Under the pieces are notes generated by a model that was not told the DNA's origin, did not search any database, and saw only the letters and a program-made list of their open reading frames with translations. DNA of 64,000 bases from Aspidapion aeneum (taxonomy: Eukaryota > Arthropoda > Insecta > Coleoptera > Brentidae): contig OY755044.1 in NCBI GenBank assembly GCA_963576565.1, positions 52,463,347 through 52,527,346 on the forward strand, in the 5' to 3' direction. This document shows positions 46,201-58,493 of the stretch, piece after piece; position 1 is the stretch's first letter; every line of letters starts with the position of its first letter. The position numbers and the translations under genes are program-made.

Positions 46201-47179
46201 CACAATGGGTTATATGGCGGAGCTAGGACGACATTAGCCCTGTATATGTTTTTTTAAATTATGATAGCCAAACCGACCTAAATGTATTGTTGATAGTCCA
46301 GTTAATACAAAAAATGCAATTGAAAAAAAAGTCATAATGTATTTCCCTGTAACAGAGCCCTAAAGTTGAAAAATATTTCGGTAAAAAAATTAATGTATTT
46401 TTACAGTATTTTTAAATAAAAAAAAATACAATACAAACAGCACTTTTTGGGTACATGAATATAAGGTGGGCAAAATCAGTAACTGCACTTTTGAAAACTG
46501 CTAGTTACTTCCTAATTCCAAAACCCTTTTTATGGTTTAAAATTTTTGTAATGTAGCAAGTTTATTTTCGTCTTTATTTTTCTTTGTAAAGCCTGCAGAA
46601 ACAGGCTTAGCAAGGCTTGGTAAAATCTCCACCAGAATATTAGAAAGGAGAGTCTATTTCACTCAAAAAACAAAAAATTTGCTGCCCCCATCTGCCCCGT
46701 GTTTTTGGGGGTAGCCCTAAACACTGCCATGTACGAGCTCCTTATACAGTCAGTGTAACAGCCAAATTGAATAAATTCGACAGCGGATTGAATTTAGGTT
46801 ATTCTAAAAAATCCAAAAGTACATCGACGTCCGCAAAGGGGTCTACTCACAAATAATTGTTTTTTTTTTAAATTTTGAACAATAACCCCACTTGTGGCAC
46901 CTTGTTTGAAAGCTTATCAAAAAAGCAAAACGATAAACTACTTTTTTTTGACACCTGTCCAATGTATTTAAAAAAAAAATAAAAAAGCTTACCTTTTTTG
47001 CCAATTTTAGACAATAACAAATGTCATTTTCAGTAAAATTTATAATTTAACTAAAAAAGGAAGGGTGGACCCCCAAGAAGGGGTCCAGTTAGTAACAGTC
47101 AACCTCTTTTGCAACTGGTAGACCCAACTTGTGGCAACTTGTTCGAAAGCTTATTAAAATAAAAAAAGATGGTGCATGA

Positions 47180-47575
47180 TTCTAAGCCCCGAAAATTCCT
47201 ACATACCATTTTTAAACGAAATCGGAGATGGTACCCCCTCCACCACCCTTAAAGGTGGGGAGTTTCCAACTTTAGAGCTTTATAATATTGTATTGTCGCT
47301 GTAACTATACGTCCACACCAAATTTGATGCTGATCGGATATGTACATACAAGTTGGTCAAAATATACTTACCTCAATTTCACAATTTTAAATAGGCAGAT
47401 AAAAATTTTGAACAATATCGGACATACTTAGATGGTACCCCCTACAGCATACTCAAAGTTTGAACTTTAGTAGCATTACATTATATTGTCATCGGAACTC
47501 TTAGTGTATACCAAATTTAATGTCTAGAAGTTAGTTAAAATTGAGTTGCAAAATTCCACCCAATCAAACATACAT
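47180..47575 (+). repeat. Subterminal direct repeat, left copy
   Basis: Two units of about 200 bp (CGAAATCGGA, CCCCCTCCA, TATTGTATTGTC, ACCAAATTTGATG, GATCGGATATGTAC), repeated in the same orientation at 50970-51420 near the other end of element 2. Confidence 0.75.
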
Positions 47576-47860
47576 AGGTACATCCATACATTGCAAGTTA
47601 TTAGCGTTTGCTCGAATCCGGCTCTCGTTTGATCGAAAAAGTATACCTAACCTTTTTTTGTCATGTTTACAAGAAAGACAGACAGATTTTTGGAGCATGC
47701 GGGAGCAGTAATCGAGCAATAATCGAAAGCGCTATTAAACAAAAGTTTTTGAAATAGAGTAGCCACTGGAAATCTATTATGTTTTTTAAGTTTCCAATAA
47801 AATTGCTTTATTTGTGTATCAAACTTTTCACGTTTGATATTAAATAATTACTATTATCAA

Positions 47861-47952
47861 ATGAAAATTCGGGAAGTATTTGTTATTGAACAAGCACAGA
47901 AAAACAAAAGCTTAAATGAAAAAGAGCAAATAGTATTGGATATTTTAGGAAG
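47861..47952 (+). CDS. Possible upstream exon of element 2 transposase
   Basis: A short frame MKIREVFVIEQ... of 30 codons and 2 bases ends exactly at a strong donor, AAG|GTAAGT. A polypyrimidine-like acceptor TTTTAATTTTAG lies at 48727-48738, before the homologous exon. The phases do not match as the sequence stands, so either an indel has occurred or a different acceptor is used. Only suggestive. Confidence 0.3.
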
Positions 47953-48738
47953 GTAAGTTTTTAACGTTTTAATAATACCTACCTAAATAATAATCTAAGA
48001 ATAATGTGGAGGTAATTTTTAATACTACAGGATTATTTTGTATTTTAGTCGACGATCTACTTCAAATATTTCTTTAAAAGCAGTAAAAAAGCCTTAGATT
48101 TTTTTACACATTTTCCATATTTTTCATGAAAAAACACAAAAAATAGCTTAAAATTGGCTTCGGCCCCCCCCCAAGAGGCCTCGGGCCCCCTCAAGATATA
48201 TTCTTGGGTGCGCCACTGGATATTTTGATAAAATTTTAATACAGGAAACTAAAATGGATATTTTTGCAGATAATTACTTCTAATTTAAAATATTAAAATA
48301 TAAAATTATGAAAATTAGGGTTAAATTAACTATACATAAAAATTGTCATATTTCACACGAGTGTAAAGTTTTTAGAACGAGGCGGTAGCCGAGTGGAAAA
48401 CCAACACAAGTTTTAGAAAGTCACTTTTACACGAGTTGTGAACGCTATTTTCCCTGCGAACACTCAAAATTTACCTTATTCTTGTAAAATATGGCCTCTT
48501 TTTTATTTATATTATTATTTAGCGCACTTTTCCGTACATGTGCAGAAAAATACTTTTCCAGACACTTCCGAAAACGTGATTTCGACATATTTGCATAGAG
48601 TTTAAATGGCTAAAGTTTTTGAAGCAGTAATGCGTGTGAAATTCATAATTTTTATATGCGGTCGTAGGAAAAATTTCTTTTGACGCTTATAACAGATTTT
48701 GAAAAGGAAGTTAATTAACTACTTAATTTTAATTTTAG

Positions 48739-50422
48739 ATTCACGTCGAAAACGTCAAAATTTTGACAGTCTTAATACTAGGTCTAATCTCAGAAGGACT
48801 AGTTCATTAAGAGAAAATTTTGATTCAAAGAAGTTGACGTTTGCTGCACCTTCAAAGCTATACGCAGAAGGTAGAAGAAATATTTCAAAACAAATGAAAA
48901 CTGAAAACCAAGCCCATAGTCAAAATAATAACCTGCAAGTTCAGCTAAGAAGTAGAAACTAAGTTAAGTAAGAACTAATATAACCTTTTAAGAGCTAGTG
49001 CTATCGGGCAAAATGCGAATTTATATCCGGCTTACTGGCTAATACAGGAGGCAAAATAGTTATGTTATCCCTCCCAAATTAAAGTGACGGAAAAATATGC
49101 CGAAATTGAACTTTCTAGTTTACTAAACCACACATCAAACCGCTTGTTTTTAGCCATTAAGCCGGTTATAGATTCTTTGGGAGAGTTAACAAGTAAGCAT
49201 CTTGACTTAACAGTAGTCTCTAAATGGGGATCAGATGGTAGCAGCGGATACTCTATGTACAAGCAAGTTTCTTTTGACCCTAATTTGGATGACAGCAGTT
49301 TGTATGCAACATCTGTAGTACCAATTCAAATGTTTTTTGTAAAAGAGAATAAGAAAATTATTGTGTGGCAAAATCCACGGACATCCAGTCCTAGGTATTG
49401 CAGGCTATTAAAGCTACATTTCGTAAAGGAAACTAAAGACGAAATTGTAGAACAGACCAAAGACGTCGAAGAACAGATAAATAACTTACAACCAACAAAC
49501 ATAACATATATGGGATAGACTTTTAGCATTATTTATAAGCTTCATTTAACTATGGTAGATCTAAAGTTTTGCAATGCAGTAACAAACACAAAATCTGCTA
49601 ATGTGTGTTATGTTTGTGGTTGTAAGCCATCTCAGATGAACGATTTAGATTATGTACATAGACTAAAAATAAATCCGGATGCTCTAAAATTTGGTCTTTC
49701 TACTTTGCATTGTTACATAAGAACATTTGAGTATTTACTACACGTTGCATACAAATTAGAAGAAAAAAAATACAAAATAAACGATCAAAAGGAGAAAGAT
49801 GCCATGAATTGTAGAAAACAGCTCATTCAGAAGAAATTTAGAGAACGTCTTGGCCTTATCGTTGATGTACCAAAACAGGGTTTTGGTTCATCCAATGATG
49901 GAAATACGGCCAGACGCTTTTTTAGTAATGCTGAAATTTCTTCTGAAATTACTGGAATTGACCTGTCAGTAATTCAGCGGTTTTCTAGAATTTCAGGCAT
50001 CATCTCTAGTGGGTATGAAATTAAAATAGAAATATTTAAAGACTATTCGTTGCAAACCGCAGAGCTTGTGATCAGTTTGTATCCATGGTATATCATGCCA
50101 CCAACTGTTCACAAGCTCCTAATACATGGATCAGACATAATACGTGCAGCTCCCATTCCTATCGGCATGCTTTCAGAAGATTCCCAAGAATCGCAACACA
50201 AAGAATGCAAATACATAAGAACTTCTCATACAAGAAAATGCGGTAGGAAGGAAAGCAATGAAGATTTACTTCATATGTGTTTAATAAGGTCTGATCCATT
50301 TATTACATCCATGCGAGTACTTCCTAAGAAATGTGCTCCCCATTTAGACATCGAAGTATTAAAAATGCAACAACAATGTTGAGCCTATTGAATTTGGTGA
50401 CTTCTCTGAAGAATCAGATTAG
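48739..50422 (+). pseudogene. RAG1-core-like transposase, element 2 (interrupted)
   Basis: Homologous throughout to the gene at 43088-44694. The segment 48739-48962 (LTFAAPSKLYAEGRRNISKQ) ends at TAA; from about 49000 another frame carries on, with TAG at 49053-49055 and TAG at 49516-49518, to 50382, then a shift to an acidic tail ending EESD and TAG 50420-50422. RAG1-type residues are all present: D in KWGSDGSSG (49234-49236); D in MVDLKFC (49558-49560) followed by CYVC; the conserved VDVPKQGFGSSNDGNTARRF (near 49863-49920); HKLLIH (near 50110-50130); and E in QESQHK (50188-50190). Fewer breaks than in element 1; roughly 490 codons of core are alignable by eye. Confidence 0.82.
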
Positions 50423-50547
50423 GTAGGCATTGGGTATAATTATTTGTTTTTTTTTAGATTAAAGTAATTAGTATTTATGAAAGGCCAAGAACTATGTAAT
50501 TTATTTAATTAACTTTTAAATTCTCTGATTACTTTTTGGCTCTTACG

Positions 50548-50566
50548 GTTCGGTTCGGTTCGGTGT
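50548..50566 (+). repeat. Short (TTCGG)n tract inside element 2
   Basis: Four units of the pentamer that forms the 1.5-kb array at 8548. Another short tract is at 52396-52416. Confidence 0.85.
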
Positions 50567-50969
50567 AATTATCATTTATTTGGTTTTTGTAATAAAGTTT
50601 AATATTCTTTTATATGCAGCGACTTTCCTTTTCCTATAAATTTTCTCACTATAATTTAATTTATATTGTATTTTGTTAAATATTTCGTAACTGACACTAA
50701 CTTTTCTAAAAATCCCATGTTATTGCAATATTTGAGGTTAGTTTGTATCATTATTTATTTTGTTGAATACTTAATAACAAAAAATATGTATTAAATTTTA
50801 TAATATGTACATAATCACAGAATATTTAAAATCAGATAATCTCTAATATGGTTTTATTTGAGTCGTTCGGAGCCCCAGCTAAAACCAACAAATTTTGGAT
50901 GAAATTGAAAAAAATATATTTTTTTTGATCATAATTTTGGAAATCTGATAGACAATTCGTGAACCACAA

Positions 50970-51420
50970 CTCCAAAAATTCCTACATATCGAATTTTAAA
51001 CGAAATCGGACATACTTAGATTGTCTCCTTCCACCCTTATCAAAGGGGTGGGGGTTGCCAACTTTAAAGCATTATAATATTGTATTGTCACTGTAACTTA
51101 TGATAACTAAGTCTACAACAAATTTCATGTTGATCGGATATGTACAAGTTGGTCAAAATTCAGTCAGTCAGTTTTAGAATTTTAAAAATCTAATTAAAAA
51201 TTCTTGCTCCCCATCCCCAAAAGTTCTTGCATACCAATTTTTAACGATATCAGACATACTTAGATAGTAGGCCCCCTCCAGCATTCCCAAAGGGGGGAGC
51301 TGTGAACTTCATAATATCATTATATTGTATTGTCATCGGAACTCTAAGTGTGTACCAAATTTGAAGTTGATCCGATGTCTAAAAGTGGGTTAAATCTGAG
51401 TTAAAATTGAGTGTCGTGCT
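50970..51420 (+). repeat. Subterminal direct repeat, right copy
   Basis: Same units and orientation as 47180-47575. Confidence 0.75.
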
Positions 51421-51444
51421 AGTCCTATCATATAACCCATTGTG

Positions 51445-52743
51445 CGTCGCCGGCCGTCGGCGTCTCAATCACGGTTGGCCGCGGACTTTTGACGCCAGCG
51501 AGCCGAATCTTCCTGCTCCCCAAGCAATCATTTCGCATCCCCCCATTGGCCCCATTGGACTATAACATATTCATCTTTGTCCGTTTCAATACACAAAACA
51601 AAGAAAGATTGATCTTGAGTGAGTTGATGGAGATTTCATTTCGCAGGATGTACTTCCTGTGTATTTAACATTACCCCGCGACAGCTGAATATATCTATCT
51701 CAGCTGTTGGGAGTATATTTAACAAGGATACAAATAGTCAAAAGTTGATATGATAAGTATCAGAAATGGAAAATGAATGTGTCACGTGGCGTGCCTCGTG
51801 AGCAGCGGCGCGACGTCATGGGAAGCACAAGTAACAGGAGATCAGAAGTGGGACTGGATTGTCGGATATTTCAAGTGAACACTGCACTGTGCTTTGTTTT
51901 TGCATAAATTCTGTGTTAAGGAAAATGGAGATAATTAAAAAATAGACTTTTCGAGGTTTTTAGTTTAGCGGTTACCAGGGCCGTACCCAGGAAAAAATTT
52001 CGGGGGGATCAGAAATTTAAAATATAATTTTGGAAAATTTGCTTTTTGTCTTGAAAATTGCAAGAAATTTTAATTTCTAGCATATTTTTTAATTTTAGCT
52101 GACGACAAACCTTTCAAAAACGCTATCAACCAATAAAAAATCTGTAAAAATTTTTGTCAATTTTGCGTCCCTTTAACAATAATAATGGTAATCCTGGGTT
52201 AAAAAATATAAACGGAGTACAACGGGTTTAATACCATCCCAACTAACTAAAAGATACAGAAATGTAAGAAATAGTCCATGTTGGGTGAAAAGTAGTTTTA
52301 AAATTGAATTTTGCAAACAAAGTTCTGACATTATATTTAAAAATGGTTGCAAGAAACTTTATCCAATGTCGGTTTTCAATATATTTTGTTGTTCGATTCG
52401 GTTCGGTTCGATTCATATAATTTTTTAAACATTGTAGTTTAGCACACTTGTGTTTTTAATCTGCCATAAAAGAGATATATTTTAATGATCTGTATTTTGT
52501 TAATTAAAAAAAATGCATACATAACCTAAAATTTTCCGAGAAAATTTTTAAAAACCGATTTTCTCAACTTTGTTTTTTATCTTCAAAACTATTTTTTTAT
52601 TTTTGACAAAATTTTGTGAATCACCCTAAAATGCCCAAGTACTGAAAGCAGTTTTTCGCGTAAACGTCTATTTTTAGATAGTGTAAAAAAATTAACACCA
52701 CAACGAAAAAATTGCTAGGAAACACAATTGAAGCGGTTTAAAT
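51445..52743. other. Intergenic; GC-richer edge, short TTCGG tract
   Basis: 51445-51560 is GC-rich (CGCCGGCCGTCGGCG). A probable element end, AGGGCCGTACCCAGG, is near 51977. A (TTCGG)-type tract lies at 52396-52416. No gene was seen. Confidence 0.45.
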
Positions 52744-52834
52744 AATAGCAATGAAATTACTGCAATATAATTTAAATCAATATCCATCTGATGGAGATTG
52801 ATTAAAATTACATTGCAGTAATTTCATTGCTATT
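52744..52834. repeat. 91-bp near-perfect palindrome
   Basis: 45-bp arms with three mismatches around a single central base (52789). The outer word is AATAGCAATGAAATTACTGC. It could be a palindromic MITE relic or a hairpin-RNA precursor. Confidence 0.85.
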
Positions 52835-52869
52835 CTCGTATGTGCTTCTTTTGATTTTCACTGTTTTAC

Positions 52870-55729
52870 TTTTTACCAACTGCAGCACGGCAAAAGGAAG
52901 GGTAATGTTTTTCGCTTGGGATATAGCAATATTTGCTTCCCACACCGGCGGTCCGGGTTCGTTTCCTGGCTAGGTACTTGGTTGTTTTTGTTTGTTTAAA
53001 AATGATTTAACTTTGCTCGAACTTTGCGAATCTGGGCGGGCGATTGATCATGATTGGATGGAAAGTCCCAGTTTAACCGATTTTAACAAAAAAGGTGTCG
53101 TTGAATTGCTAGTGATCCCGAAGGTGCTATAGGCTATATTTTTTTAAACAAGATTCAACATGGCGGTCGTTATACGCCATTTTATCATATGATGTAGACT
53201 TTAAGGCATACAAATTAACTAAATTCAAGGCGATTTTAATGAATTTCCTTTGATCACTTATTGCACATGTCCTCTAGTTTGTTAATTACTTTGTAGTCCT
53301 CCCAGCTTCCACCCATCTCCCCTCCTTTAATTCCCCCCATCCTCTTCAAAAACCATATTCGCCTAATTTTATCAAATATTTCAAAACCATTTCTGCATAC
53401 GCCTTAAGATTTTTTTCCAACACCATTTTACTAGTTCTTCCCTACCTCTCCCTCTCTCCTTCACGCCCTCCTTATTAGTAATTGTTGTAGCTATAATTTT
53501 CGCAAATATAGACCAAGATCAAGAATTGTTTCTGCACACGCTTTAAGATTTTTTTCAACCTCATTTTACTAGTTCCCCACTCTTCCCTCTCCCTCCGTCA
53601 CTCAAAAAAAAAAAAAAAGAACACAAAAAAATGGAAGGTAACACTGTTCGCGTCCGTTGAAAATCTTCACATACTTTCCGGGTAACGCTAAATGAATGGT
53701 AAATGCATATTTCTTTCTATAAGGGTAAATAAGAATTAAACCTAAAGTTGAAAAAAAAATTAAATACTAAAAAAAAAGCGAACTGCTAAATCTACTTGTA
53801 CCTACTAGTCGCAGTTGGGTACAAAATTAGACAATAACCTGATTCATGAAAATACATGCGCTTTGGGCATCAGAAGTAAAAGTTGTGTTTTTTTTAATTT
53901 AAACATTTTTTTATTTCTTATTCAAAACAATCTAAAAATAGACGTCTTACACCTGATTCCCATCTACGACTTTCTCGTGGGTGCCCGCTCACGCGTCACA
54001 TGATCTCAATATGAAATGTTATCACAGTCATGTGACGCGTGCGCGGGCACGCACGAGAAAGTCGTAGGTGGGCACCGGGCTTTAGCGACAAAAAAACCCA
54101 CTGAGCAATTCCACGCCAAGTCATCCAATTTACAAAAAAAGTGATGCCCATTGTGTTGACATTTAATTTTTTTTTATCATGTTTACTAAATGAAAAGTCT
54201 GTTGCAGACGCATTTGAAAAGTCTAAAAACGGCCAAAATGGGATATTAAAGAAAAAATTATGCTCATAGTAAAGAGCCCCTAAAAAATCAACCTAAAATT
54301 TTGAAAACATGCATAAAAGTAGTTTTTAAAAAATGTGAGGTTTATCAAAATCTTTTACTGGCTTGATTAGAGCAATTTAGAAAATATTCAAATAAAAAAT
54401 TTTTAAATAAAAAAACACCTTACTGGTCAATTTACTTGTCGCAGTTGGGTAGAAAATTGATAGGTATATACTTCAACTTTAAGTTTTGATGCACAAAGCG
54501 CACTTACGAAATTCTACAGTTTTGTATTTTCATGAATCAGGTTATTGGGTAATTTTGTACCCAACTGCGACTAGTAGTTACAAGTAAATTTAGCAGTTGG
54601 GTGTTTTCTTTATTTAAAACTGTTTTTATTTCTAACTTTTAGGTTTAATACTTCAGTGTTCAGACTTATAAAAAGCACTATGCATTTATCATTCATTTAG
54701 CTTTACCCAAAAAGTACGTGTAGATTATCTACAGACGTAAAAATTTTTGTCTACAATGAAAACATGTACTTTTCTTAAATAAACTGTTTTACCTAAAACA
54801 ATTTGTTTTGAATTAAAATATTTCTTTTTAGTTCAACGCAGAGTTTAATCTTGAAATGAGACTTTATTTTTCCCCTTTAATTGTTTTGTTTCAGTATACT
54901 CCATTTTGTAACACAGCAAATTGTCTTCATATAAGTAATATTTTGCTTGCAAAGAAAACAGTGCCTTCAATTAAATTAGTTCCAATTTATAATAAAACAA
55001 TTTCGGTATCACATTAAAATCTTAAAGAGGCAAGACATTTTTTGTGACATATCAAGAAAATATTCTTTTGGTGAATGGGAAAGCATAAATTGTGTTACTT
55101 CAAAGCAATTTGCTTTGATCTAAGACAATTTTTTTTACCGTCTGGTAACATGGTGTCAAAAAAAATCTTAAAGCGTGTGCAGAAAGAATTTTTTAAATCG
55201 CTCTATATTTATGAAAGGTATAGCTAGAGAGGGAGGGGGAAACTAGTAAAATAATGTAGGAAAAAAAGTTTTAAAGCGTGTGCAGAAAGAAAAAAAAGTA
55301 TTAAACCGTGTGCAGAAAGAATTTTTGAAATCGCGCTATATTTGATAAACTTATGCGAATATGGTTTTTGAATTGGGTGGGGGCAATGACAGGAGGAGAG
55401 ATGGGTGGGAGCAGCGAGGACTATAAAGTAACTACAGCAAATAAGAGGACATTTGCAAGGGGTGATCAAAGGAATTTCAATAAAATCTCCTGAAATTTAA
55501 ATAATTTTTATGCCCTAAAACCTACATCATGTGACAAAATGGCGTCTGAAGACCGCCATGTTGATTCCTGTTAAAAAAATATAGCCTATAGCACCTTCGG
55601 GATAAGTAGCAATTCAACGGCACCTTTTTTGTCAAAATCGGTTCAGCCGTTTAGCTTCCACTTACTTACATACAAATCCCAAGCAAAAAAAATTACCCTT
55701 CCTTTCGCCGTGCTGCAGCTGGGTAAAAA
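52870..55729. mobile_element. Non-autonomous element with about 1-kb inverted arms
   Basis: The ends TTTTACC..CTGCAGCACGGC and complement match. The arms 52870-53870 and 54500-55729 share, in mirror order, GGAAGGGTAAT, GGTGCTATAGGCTATATTTT, AACATGGCGG, CCATATTCGC-type sequence, GCGTGTGCAGAAAG-type subrepeats (55150-55325) and GTACCCAACTGCGACTAGTA (54556-54575). A T-arm-like word, CCGGGTTCG..CCTGG, near 52948-52965 is present only in the left arm. No gene. Confidence 0.75.
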
Positions 55730-56553
55730 CGCACAAATTCCCAAAGTTTTTATATTTTTTTGGGGTATAAATGTAATGTTTTCTTAAATTTTTGGTACAG
55801 TGTTGGAAAGCTATACTCAAGGACTATGTCTTCCTTGTATAAAACATATTTAAAAAGTAGACGTTACCTTGGAATTCCACGAACTCAACTTCAGCATCAA
55901 AAATGACCCTGTCTATCAGGGTGCTGGTGATAATCAAGCAGGTTAAATTTTTCACATATCATATGCTTTTAAAAACAATAATAAAAAATCTGGGTCTTTA
56001 ATCTTTAAGGTCACTACACATTTTTTTAATATGTTATTTTATTATTTTTTGTTAAATTGCATCACAAATTAATGTTTATCAGAAGGTAAAGTTTATTCAT
56101 ATGAGCAGTATTCACTAAATTATGATCTAAACTCTCTTCATAACGTTACTATACAAATTTTTAGAAAGTTTATTTACTTTTTTAGCAGGTACCTATTGTC
56201 AAATTTAAAATATCGGAAAAGAAGTTGAGTTCTATAATTTCAGAAACCGAACATTCATTTTTTTTTTAAATTTAGGATCTATAGTTAAATCATCCATAGG
56301 AGTGAAATAATGATATTTTCTAGTAGTCTTAATATTTTTACAAACATTAAATCTTTCCTCGAGTTCATTTCTTCGTTGTTCGACCTCGGCAGATGAAACT
56401 AGAACACATTCTAGATTTTTAAATTTTTGATGACAGAAGTCTATCCGTTTAAAATGTGTCCAGTTGTTGTTCGTTTGAGTCTTTCATGTAAAACAAATCG
56501 TTTCACAGTACCTCCAACCGCATCACATGTAGTGTTTAGTTTTTTTTAATGCC
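55730..56553. other. Intergenic, no gene recognised
   Basis: AT-rich; nothing supported. Confidence 0.5.
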
Positions 56554-56728
56554 CAGTGGCGTATGCAGAAATTTTCCAAGGGGGTTGGGAGAGGGGGCTT
56601 GAGTAACAGCAAAGTCCGGGAAAACCATTTTATTCTGCTTTCAGAAAAATTCAATCTTTAGAAGAAGTTATTCAATGGCTTTGGAAGGATTAAGCCCCCA
56701 ACCCCCCTCCCACCTGCGTACGCCACTG
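56554..56728. mobile_element. hAT-type MITE, diverged
   Basis: Begins CAGTGGCGTATGC, ends GCGTACGCCACTG. The flanking 8-mers TTAATGCC and TTAAACCT match at only 5 of 8 positions, so the duplication has decayed or the element is old. Confidence 0.7.
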
Positions 56729-56824
56729 TTAAACCTGAACAATTTCATTTACCAAAGAGACAAACTAATTAATGTTCGTGTCTCCGAACCGAACCAAAAA
56801 TTTATTCTTAAAGCTAAAAAAAAA

Positions 56825-56890
56825 TCCAACAGTGTACGAAGATGGGACTTGAACCCACAAACTAGGATGTCATCACGCAAAACAGTATGT
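56825..56890 (-). other. tRNA-like T-arm (SINE or tRNA relic)
   Basis: The minus strand has TGGGTTCAAGTCCCA, a good T-arm/B-box, with about 45 bp upstream of roughly tRNA length but no clear D-arm or anticodon stem. Probably a tRNA-derived SINE fragment. Confidence 0.3.
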
Positions 56891-58493
56891 GGCTAAAAAT
56901 AAGATCCCCTGACGACGATTTTTTTATATAATTTTTTTCTTTTTGCGACTGAATAAAAAAGGTGATATTTTACATGCCAAATAGCTTAAAAGTTGATGTT
57001 AAAATGACAAACCCAGATTTTTTATTTTACTTTTATTTAGATACATTATCAAGTAAAACGAGGCACACGCGACGTTTCAATAGACATATAGACATGCTAA
57101 TTTTTTTATTCAAAAGTTGCCAATTCTGTGGTTTTTCCAATTTTTAAATATTTAGTTTGCTGAAACCAATAGACCTAGACATTTTTCTTTTGCCTTGTTT
57201 GATAGCCAAGCCACTGAGCTTTAACGTGCGTAGAGACTTTTTCTCATGGACCATAATCGGCATCGGTGTAAATAATTAAAAATTAGGAAAATCATAAAAT
57301 CAAAAACTATTTTTGCCATGAGGTTAATTTTTCTTTCTGTATAGGATCATCCACCCAATATTAAAGATTTCTTCCGTCAAATTTGTTTTTACATTAGATT
57401 TAATACAATGGAAATAAAAAAAAATTAAGGACGCAACTGATTTTCTCCTTTTTTTTTACTTAAAAGTGGCATGTAAAATACGGGAGGCGACATTAAAAAT
57501 TAAAATTAATTAATTTGGTATTCCTAAGGACACTAACACATTTTGATTTTTTCGAGACATGGCAGCTCCCCCCGTTGAATGATTTAGCGTGGAATTATTT
57601 CACTGTCTTTCATCTGGTTCCAGAACTTGCTTGGGCATTTTTAGGTGAAAATAGGGTCTCATTTAAAACATTTACATCAAAATAAAATATAAAAATCAAT
57701 ATTTTGATCTTGAAAAATTGCAAAGAGTTAGAGACATAAGTAAGACAAATTTTGTCAAAAATAAAAAAATATAAAAATAAAAAAAAAACCGGTTTTTACT
57801 ATTTTTCTTTCCTCGAAAAACTCTAGATTATGTTAAAAAATAGTTTAAAAAAAGTTCTAGACCTATTTAATAATTTAATTGATTATTTATTTATATAGTT
57901 TTACAATAACATTTTAACTTAATTTCACTGTAAGTCTATTTTGCAAGGCTTGTACGCGAAAGTCTGTCCTGTTACAACACTTATCTAAACACAAAATTAT
58001 GATTAACCGAAACAATATGATTCTAATTACTAAAAAATTAATTTTTACATTTATTAAAGTATGACTTAAAATATAATGGCAACTTAAAATCTAAAATCTT
58101 AGATCTAAAATTCTTCAACTTAGATCCTCATTAATCATTTTATTAAAATAATTTCTAGGATTACTAAAAATCCAATATTTTAGGTTCTTTTTAATTTTTT
58201 TATGTTTTGCATATTTCTTATGCTTTCCGGAATTTGGCGATAAATTTTTGGACCCAAATATAATATTGTTCCTTCTCCTCTTCCTTTTTTTTTTTGTTTT
58301 TATTGCTTGTAGTGTACTTTGTTTTTTATGTCTTGTATTGTAACCATGACTTATTTGTTTAAGTTTATGTTTATTTTTTTATTACCTATAACTTTTGTGT
58401 TTAACCGTTAAACCGTGAAAATCCGTTATGTTTTTCAATAAAACATTATTTTGACGTTATTAAAATGTTTTTTTGTTTAGTGGGACCTAAATA
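56891..58493. other. Intergenic, no gene recognised
   Basis: AT-rich; nothing supported. Confidence 0.5.

Larger units (their letters stand above)
46201..51444 (+). mobile_element. Transib/RAG1-like transposon 2
   Basis: A 5,244-bp element. Both ends start with the identical 16-mer CACAATGGGTTATATG, followed after 6 bp by CTAGgACGACAtT or CTAGcACGACAcT. Flanks: CTTCG (46196-46200) and CGTCG (51445-51449), an imperfect 5-bp duplication of the CGNCG type preferred by Transib. CACAATG fits the Transib/RSS heptamer CACWRTG. It contains a diverged paralogue of the element 1 transposase. Confidence 0.85.

Noticed and set aside
48170..48218. hAT-type MITE ending GCGCCACTG near 48218
   Set aside because: Only one end is present; no CAGTGGCG partner or 8-bp duplication was found upstream.
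48378..48395. tRNA gene suggested by an A-box-like TAGCCGAGTGG
   Set aside because: No B-box or T-arm at the right distance and no cloverleaf.
55224..55469. Minus-strand 81-codon frame with possible signal-like segments
   Set aside because: It lies in the arm of the long inverted repeat, and its mirror in the other arm is not open.
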